Of a DNA stretch of 8,450 bases, positions 4,082 to 8,450 are shown in pieces. The notes under the pieces were generated by a model. The model saw nothing but the letters and a program-made list of their open reading frames with translations. It was not told the DNA's origin and ran no database searches. The stretch's first letter is position 1. Each line of letters opens with the position of its first letter. Origin of the DNA: JBGOUJ01 sp041477005 (lineage in GTDB: Bacteria > Acidobacteriota > Terriglobia > Bryobacterales > JACQDG01); assembly GCA_041477005.1 (NCBI GenBank), contig JBGOUJ010000342.1, positions 1 through 8,450 on the forward strand. The letters run 5' to 3'. Both the position numbers and the translations under genes were made by a program.

Positions 4082-6454
4082 GTGCCACTCACCGCCGGCA
4101 CCCGTCTCGGTCCCTACGAGATCCTCTCCCCCATCGGCGCCGGGGGAATGGGAGAGGTCTATCGCGCCCGCGATTCCCGGCTCGACCGGGACGTGGCCGT
4201 CAAGGTGCTGCCGGAGCACCTGGCCAAAGACCCCGATGCGCTGGCCCGCTTCGAGCGCGAGGCCAAAGCCGTGGCCGCGCTCTCCCACCCCAACATTCTG
4301 GCCATTCACGATTTTGGCAACGAGCACGGCATTTGCTTCGCGGTGATGGAACTGCTGGAGGGCGAAACCCTGCGCAGCCGCCTCAAGGAATCGGGCGCTC
4401 TTTCCCCGCGCAAGGTGGCCGAAATCGGCGCGGCTCTGGCCGACGGCCTTTCTGCCGCCCACGCCAAAGGCGTCATCCACCGGGACCTCAAGCCAGAAAA
4501 TATTTTCCTCACCACCGACAACCGGGTGAAGATTCTCGATTTCGGGTTGGCCCGCGTGCGTGCGCGATTCACATCCAGTGATGAAACCACCGCCGGGCCC
4601 GCAGTGGGCCGCACCGAGCGCGGCTCGATGTTGGGCACCATGGGGTACATGTCGCCCGAGCAGGTGCGGGGCGAGCTAGCGGAGGCGCCGAGCGACATCT
4701 TCGCCCTGGGATGCGTGCTCTACGAAATGGCGACCGGCCTGCGGGCCTTTTCCCGAGGCTCCACCGCCGATTCCGTCGCCGCCATCTTGAAAGAGGATGT
4801 GCCCGAGCTGTCCAGCTCCGGCAAGCAGGTCCCACCCGAGCTGGAGCGCGTGATCTCCCACTGCCTGGAGAAAAGGCCCAGTGAGCGCTTCCAATCGGCC
4901 CGCGACCTCGCCTTCGCCTTGCGAGCGGCGGGCGGCAGCGGCGCCCGTCTGGGCCCCTCCGCGACGGCCGGCCCCGGAAAACCCCGGTCCTTCTGGATCG
5001 GGATCGCCGCCGCGTTGGCGCTGCTCGTTTCGAGCGGCGCCGCGCTCTTTCTCTGGCTGGGCCACAGCAGCTCCGTCGACTCCCTGGCCGTTCTGCCGTT
5101 CGTCAATGCAGGCGGCGATCCCAACGCTGAATACTTGAGCGACGGCATAACCGAAGCGATCATCAGCAACCTTTCCCAGTTGCCCAATCTGGGCGTGATG
5201 TCGCGCAGCTCGGTCTTCCGCTACAAAGGCCGCGAGCCGGACCCACAGGCCGTGGGCCGTGACCTGAAGGTCCGGGCGGTGCTGGTCGGCCGCGTGGTGC
5301 ATCGCGGCGACAGCCTCTCCATCAGCACCGAGCTGGTCGATGTCCGCAGCAACCGCCAGATCTGGGGCGAGCAGTACAATCGCAAGCTTTCCGATCTGAT
5401 CGCCGTCCAGCAGGAGATCGCCCAGGAAATTTCCGACAAGCTGCGCCTGCGCCTGACGGGGGAAGAAAAGAAGCGCCTGGCCAAGCGGCCTACGGAAAAC
5501 ACCGAAGCCTACCAGCTCTATCTGCAAGGCCGCTACCAGTGGAACAAGCGCACCCTGGAGGGTATGCAACAGAGCATCGACCTGTTCCAGCAGGCGATCG
5601 CCAAGGATCCCCGTTACGCCCTGGCCCACGCCGGCCTGGCCGACTCCTACGCGCTCCTCGCCGACTACAACGTCCTGCCGGCCCGCGAGGTCATGCCACG
5701 GGCCAAGAATGCCGCCGCGCAGGCCCTGGGCATAGACGACGGCCTGGCCGAAGCCCACGCTTCTCTCGGCTGGGCCAAGCTGACCGAAGACTGGGCCTGG
5801 CCCGATGCCGAGCGCGAATTCAAGCGCTCCATCGAGCTCAATCCCAACTATGCGACCGCCCATCACTGGTATGGAGTGTACTGGATGGTAATGGGGCGGC
5901 CGGACCAGGCCCTGGCCGAGATTCAGCGAGCCCAGCAGCTCGATCCGCTGTCGCCGGCGATCAACCTGGCGGCGGCCTCCGCCTACTATTACAACGGCCA
6001 ATATGACCAGGCCCTCGAGCAGTGCCGCAAGACCGTCGCCATGGACCCCAACTTCACCGACGCCCACGTCCTGCTCGGCCGCGCCTACGAGCAGAAAGGC
6101 GCCTACAGCGAAGCCATCGCCGAGTTCCAGAACGCCCTCCGGCTTTCTGAAGGCGGCTCGAACGAGCTGGCCGCCCTCGGCCACGCCTACGCCCTGGCCG
6201 GCAAGCGCGACGAAGCCGTCAAGATCCTCGACCAATTGAAGGAGCGGTCCCAGCAGACCTACGTCCAGCCTCTCTGGATCGCCGGTATCCACATCGGCCT
6301 GGGCGACAAAGACCAGGCCTTCGAATGGCTGCGAAAGACCTACGACGACCGCTCCGGCTGGCTCGTCTACCTCAAGATCGACCCCATGTTCAGCCCCCTC
6401 CGCTCCGACCCCCGCTTTCGCGAGCTGCTCCAGCGCGTCGGCCTGCCCGGGTGA
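4082..6454 (+). CDS. membrane Ser/Thr protein kinase with TolB-like domain and TPR array
   Basis: The GTG start at 4082 follows TGGAG with five-base spacing; the product is 790 residues. Residues 12-280 form a Hanks-type kinase: glycine loop G-A-G-G-M-G-E-V-Y (19-27), ATP-binding K41 in V-A-V-K, likely alpha-C E60, catalytic loop H-R-D-L-K-P-E-N (133-140, base D135), D-F-G (153-155), S-P-E-Q (191-194) and D205 in helix F. All catalytic residues are present, so it should be active. Residues 303-327 form one transmembrane helix, predicting a cytoplasmic kinase and an extracytoplasmic C-half. Residues 334-460 match the TolB-like/FlgO-like domain found in such kinases and in cyclase-TPR proteins (S-L-A-V-L-P-F; Y-L-S-D-G-I-T-E-A-I). 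Residues 475-725 hold about six TPR units with recurring D/N-P ends, giving a protein-interaction surface. The substrate is unknown. It is divergent from the porin operon, so a link to envelope sensing is an inference. Confidence 0.93.
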   Translation: MPLTAGTRLGPYEILSPIGAGGMGEVYRARDSRLDRDVAVKVLPEHLAKDPDALARFEREAKAVAALSHPNILAIHDFGNEHGICFAVMELLEGETLRSRLKESGALSPRKVAEIGAALADGLSAAHAKGVIHRDLKPENIFLTTDNRVKILDFGLARVRARFTSSDETTAGPAVGRTERGSMLGTMGYMSPEQVRGELAEAPSDIFALGCVLYEMATGLRAFSRGSTADSVAAILKEDVPELSSSGKQVPPELERVISHCLEKRPSERFQSARDLAFALRAAGGSGARLGPSATAGPGKPRSFWIGIAAALALLVSSGAALFLWLGHSSSVDSLAVLPFVNAGGDPNAEYLSDGITEAIISNLSQLPNLGVMSRSSVFRYKGREPDPQAVGRDLKVRAVLVGRVVHRGDSLSISTELVDVRSNRQIWGEQYNRKLSDLIAVQQEIAQEISDKLRLRLTGEEKKRLAKRPTENTEAYQLYLQGRYQWNKRTLEGMQQSIDLFQQAIAKDPRYALAHAGLADSYALLADYNVLPAREVMPRAKNAAAQALGIDDGLAEAHASLGWAKLTEDWAWPDAEREFKRSIELNPNYATAHHWYGVYWMVMGRPDQALAEIQRAQQLDPLSPAINLAAASAYYYNGQYDQALEQCRKTVAMDPNFTDAHVLLGRAYEQKGAYSEAIAEFQNALRLSEGGSNELAALGHAYALAGKRDEAVKILDQLKERSQQTYVQPLWIAGIHIGLGDKDQAFEWLRKTYDDRSGWLVYLKIDPMFSPLRSDPRFRELLQRVGLPG

Positions 6455-6608
6455 GAACGCTTCCGCGACCCTGAGAAGGTGTAAGGGAATGGATGACAGC
6501 GAAGGAACGCGCACGCAGTCATATTCTGGCAGTAGTACCTAAACGGAAGTATAGACTGCACCATGCACTTAGAAGTACTCTGTTGTTCCCCCCGACTGCG
6601 ATCCCCGC
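6455..6608. other. intergenic stretch after the kinase
   Basis: No terminator hairpin with a T-tract follows the kinase stop. A locally AT-richer patch (6525-6585) contains TATAGA (6550-6555) as a possible -10 for the small downstream gene, though no matching -35 is seen. The same patch holds two copies of GAAGTA (about 6546 and 6572) and TGCA-CCA-TGCA (6558-6568). I see no RNA gene. Confidence 0.35.
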
Positions 6609-6836
6609 ATGAAGCTCAACGAAATGATCCAGGATCTCTGGCTGGAACGGCGCCGGATTGATGAATGCATCGCCCACCTGGAACGGCTGGCGGCAGGCGG
6701 GCGGAAAACCGGTCGTCCCCGAAAAACACCCCTCCCGCTCGGAAACGGGTCGCCCCGGCCGCCCCGCCGAGATTCCCAGACTCGTGCGCCGGCCCGCAAG
6801 GGTCGAGTCCGGGACGGCCCTCCTCCCCAGCTATAG
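6609..6836 (+). CDS. small basic protein: coiled-coil helix plus AT-hook-like motif
   Basis: This is a 75-residue candidate protein that I cannot assign to a named family. Residues 1-29 form a strong amphipathic, heptad-patterned helix (M-K-L-N-E-M-I-Q-D-L-W-L-E-R-R-R-I-D, then C-I-A-H-L-E-R-L), followed by G-G-R-K-T-G-R-P-R-K-T-P (30-41), which contains a G-R-P core flanked by basic residues like an AT-hook. The rest (42-75) is Pro/Arg-rich and probably disordered. I recall short acidobacterial proteins that pair such a helix with a basic G-R-R/G-R-P tail, which favours reality. Against it, there is no Shine-Dalgarno before the ATG, and the C-terminal half looks like GC-rich random translation, so it may be diverged or frameshifted. 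A DNA-binding or nucleoid-type role is speculative. Confidence 0.45.
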   Translation: MKLNEMIQDLWLERRRIDECIAHLERLAAGGRKTGRPRKTPLPLGNGSPRPPRRDSQTRAPARKGRVRDGPPPQL

Positions 6837-7043
6837 CCTCAAACCTTCCAGCCCCAAGCCGCTGCGGGCGCCGACCTACGCGCCGGCGCACCGACCCCGG
6901 TCACCGTTAACTCGCTGGAATTACTCCCGCGTTCACAACCACTTGCCTCGCCAACCCCGGGCGCCTCCCACTCCACGCCGTTATGATGGAAGTGAGGGGC
7001 CCAAGCCACGGGCCAAAAAGGACTTGCGCGCCCAAAAACAAAT
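6837..7043. other. intergenic stretch before the M20 peptidase promoter
   Basis: About 200 bases hold no convincing gene. A possible stem GCGCCG/CGGCGC (about 6868-6893) lacks a T-tract and may reflect GC bias. The translations of the open frames crossing it are Pro/Arg-rich and lack ribosome-binding sites. Confidence 0.4.
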
Positions 7044-7071
7044 TTTACACGAACGAAACCAATCCTAGAAT
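7044..7071 (+). promoter_or_regulatory. sigma70-type promoter of the M20 peptidase gene
   Basis: TTTACA (7044-7049, five of six matches) and TAGAAT (7066-7071, five of six matches) are 16 bases apart in a locally AT-rich island. Transcription would begin near 7078, about 50-60 bases before the candidate start codons. This is among the best promoter matches in the window. Confidence 0.6.
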
Positions 7072-7128
7072 CGGACACTGCCCTCGACTGGCTGGCCGCC
7101 CCTAGCCCGCGGCGCCGCCTGGGGTAGA

Positions 7129-8450
7129 ATGATGCGGATGACTCGACGACAACTCCTGACCACCCTGGCCGGCGCCGCGGCGGGTTTGCCCGCCGCGCGG
7201 GGCGCCGACGCCGACTGGCCCAGGATCGCTGCCGAGGCCGTCGGCTGCCTGCGCGATTACATCCGCATCGACACCTCCAATCCACCCGGCAACGTTGCCC
7301 CGGCGGCGGCCTACCTGGCCAAGGTCCTCGAAAAGGAAGGAATCGCCACAGAGCGCCTGCAGTCGGCGCCGGGACCCAAGGTCAATCTGCTGGCGCGCCT
7401 TCCGGGCAGCGGCCGGAAGCGTCCTCTGCTGCTGCTGAATCACACCGACACCGTGCCGGCCGACCGCAGCCGCTGGCAGACCGATCCCTTCGCCGCCGAG
7501 ATCCGTCTGAACCGTCTCTGGGGCCGCGGAACCGTGGACATGAAGTCGACCGGCATCGTCCACTTGATGACAATGCTGCTGCTGAAGCGAAACCGCGTGC
7601 CGCTCTCGCGCGACGTGATCTTCGCCGCGACCGCCGACGAAGAGGTCGGCGGCGCCCTGGGCGTCGGCTACCTGCTCGAAAAGCAGGCGCGGAAAGTGGA
7701 GGCCGAATACGTGCTCGAAGAAGGCGGCTTTTCGACCAACCGCCTGTTCACCGCCGAGGGCGACGTCCACGGCATTTCCGTGGCCATGAAGCAGGTGCTC
7801 TGGCTGCATCTGACGCTGAATGGAACCGGCGGCCACGGCTCCCAGCCCGCCGAGGACAACGCCATCGCCGGTCTCGCCGCCGTGCTGCGCCGCATCGTCG
7901 AGGCCGCGCCGCCGAAGCGCACCGATCCGGTCATCGACCAGATGCTGACCCGCCTGGCGCCGGCGCCCCTGGCCAACAACCGCTTTGCCAACGCCATCCA
8001 GCGGAACACGATCTCGCTAACGTCCTTCCGGGCCGGGGTCGGCGATCCGCCGAAGGAAAACGTGGTCCCCTCGCTCGCCACCGCCTCGATCGATTGCCGC
8101 CTGCTGCCGAGCCAGCCGACCCAGGAATTCGTCCAGTGGGTGAAGCAGGTGTCGGCCGAGCCGAAATTGAAAGTGGAGATCATCCATCACCAGCCTTCCC
8201 ATGCGCCCAGCTCGACCGATACCGAGCTGTTCCGGCTGATGGAGACGACCGTCGCCCGGCACTCGCCGCAGGCCAGGGTGATCCCCTACCTGACGCCCTT
8301 CGGCACCGACGGCGACCGCTTCCGCCGCCCCGACCGTCAGGTCTACGGTTTCTTTCCGGTCGTGATGTCGGCCGAGGAAGTGATGTCCATGCACTCCGAC
8401 GCCGAGCGCATCCCGGTAGCCCCCTTCGAGAAAGGCCTGCGCATTTTCTA
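7129..8450 (+). CDS. Tat-exported M20-family metallopeptidase, C-terminus beyond window
   Basis: The frame is open to the window end, which falls two bases into a codon after 437 residues (numbered from ATG 7138). ATGs at 7129, 7132 and 7138 are all in frame, and no good Shine-Dalgarno separates them; the longest is listed. A twin-arginine signal is clear: T-R-R-Q-L-L (2-7), an Ala/Gly/Leu core, then A-A-R-G-A. M20 di-zinc residues are in order: H102 in N-H-T-D-T-V with D104, D134 in G-T-V-D-M-K-S, catalytic E168 and metal-binding E169 in A-D-E-E-V-G-G, E194/E195 in L-E-E-G-G, and H419 in M-H-S-D-A-E-R-I. The dimerisation domain has G-G-H-G-S-Q-P-A-E-D-N (231-241). It resembles the PM20D1/carboxypeptidase-S branch, which hydrolyses or forms N-acyl amino acids or cleaves dipeptides; the substrate here is not known. 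The protein is nearly complete and appears intact. Confidence 0.92.
   Translation, partial: MMRMTRRQLLTTLAGAAAGLPAARGADADWPRIAAEAVGCLRDYIRIDTSNPPGNVAPAAAYLAKVLEKEGIATERLQSAPGPKVNLLARLPGSGRKRPLLLLNHTDTVPADRSRWQTDPFAAEIRLNRLWGRGTVDMKSTGIVHLMTMLLLKRNRVPLSRDVIFAATADEEVGGALGVGYLLEKQARKVEAEYVLEEGGFSTNRLFTAEGDVHGISVAMKQVLWLHLTLNGTGGHGSQPAEDNAIAGLAAVLRRIVEAAPPKRTDPVIDQMLTRLAPAPLANNRFANAIQRNTISLTSFRAGVGDPPKENVVPSLATASIDCRLLPSQPTQEFVQWVKQVSAEPKLKVEIIHHQPSHAPSSTDTELFRLMETTVARHSPQARVIPYLTPFGTDGDRFRRPDRQVYGFFPVVMSAEEVMSMHSDAERIPVAPFEKGLRIF

Noticed and set aside
4676..6514. 612-codon open frame antisense to the kinase gene
   Set aside because: It mirrors the codon periodicity of the GC-rich kinase gene; the translation is Gly/Val/Leu/Gln-rich with no recognisable domain, while the opposite strand encodes an unmistakable kinase-TPR protein.
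6868..6893. possible GCGCCG/CGGCGC terminator hairpin
   Set aside because: Ten-base loop, no following T-tract, and such repeats are expected by chance at this GC content.
6658..7068. 136-codon plus-strand open frame between the small protein and the peptidase
   Set aside because: Pro/Arg-rich random-looking sequence, no Shine-Dalgarno, and it runs into the peptidase promoter island.
7102..7836. 244-codon minus-strand open frame over the M20 gene
   Set aside because: The plus strand carries all M20 metal ligands and a Tat signal in order; the antisense translation has no domain features.
1..8450. search for CRISPR repeats, insertion-sequence ends, transposase or integrase genes
   Set aside because: I saw no regularly spaced repeats, no terminal inverted repeats with target duplications, and no mobile-element proteins by eye.

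Overview
This is a GC-rich bacterial window whose gene set looks acidobacterial. The grounds are family-level resemblance, not a database match: a Ser/Thr kinase fused to a TolB-like domain and TPRs, a NIPSNAP protein with an export signal, Tat-exported PIG-L and M20 hydrolases, a porin with an N-terminal coiled coil, and a short phosphate-binding-like protein. A Terriglobia/Bryobacterales-type lineage is my guess.

Layout. (1) 1-767, minus strand: the N-terminal end of a Tat-exported PIG-L/LmbE-type deacetylase cut by the window edge, preceded in transcription order by a small exported NIPSNAP protein. (2) 768-1808, plus strand: a compact VapBC-like toxin-antitoxin module, a ribbon-helix-helix antitoxin with an ATGA overlap to a PIN-family toxin, with a readable promoter and a palindromic operator candidate. 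(3) 1855-1947, minus: tRNA-Ser(GCU) with encoded CCA, its 3' end facing the toxin gene. (4) 2004-3936, minus: a tightly coupled pair, an outer-membrane porin followed by a short periplasmic phosphate-binding-like protein. (5) 4082-6454, plus and divergent from the porin pair: a 790-residue receptor-type Ser/Thr kinase with a transmembrane helix, TolB-like domain and TPR array. The intergenic space between the two units holds one hairpin and a run of palindromes. (6) 6455-7128: mostly non-coding, with one probable small protein (coiled-coil helix plus AT-hook-like motif) and a good promoter. (7) 7129-8450, plus: a Tat-exported M20 metallopeptidase running off the right edge. This last gene is easy to miss because it is open at the window end.

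Together the genes describe a cell-envelope region: two exported metal-dependent hydrolases, a porin with a solute-binding partner, and a membrane kinase that could sense or assemble envelope components. A mobile-type stability module sits beside a tRNA. I see no phage, CRISPR, transposon or secondary-metabolite system. The most useful second looks are the porin/binding-protein pair with its divergent kinase, the small AT-hook-like protein, and the operator and tRNA context of the toxin-antitoxin module.
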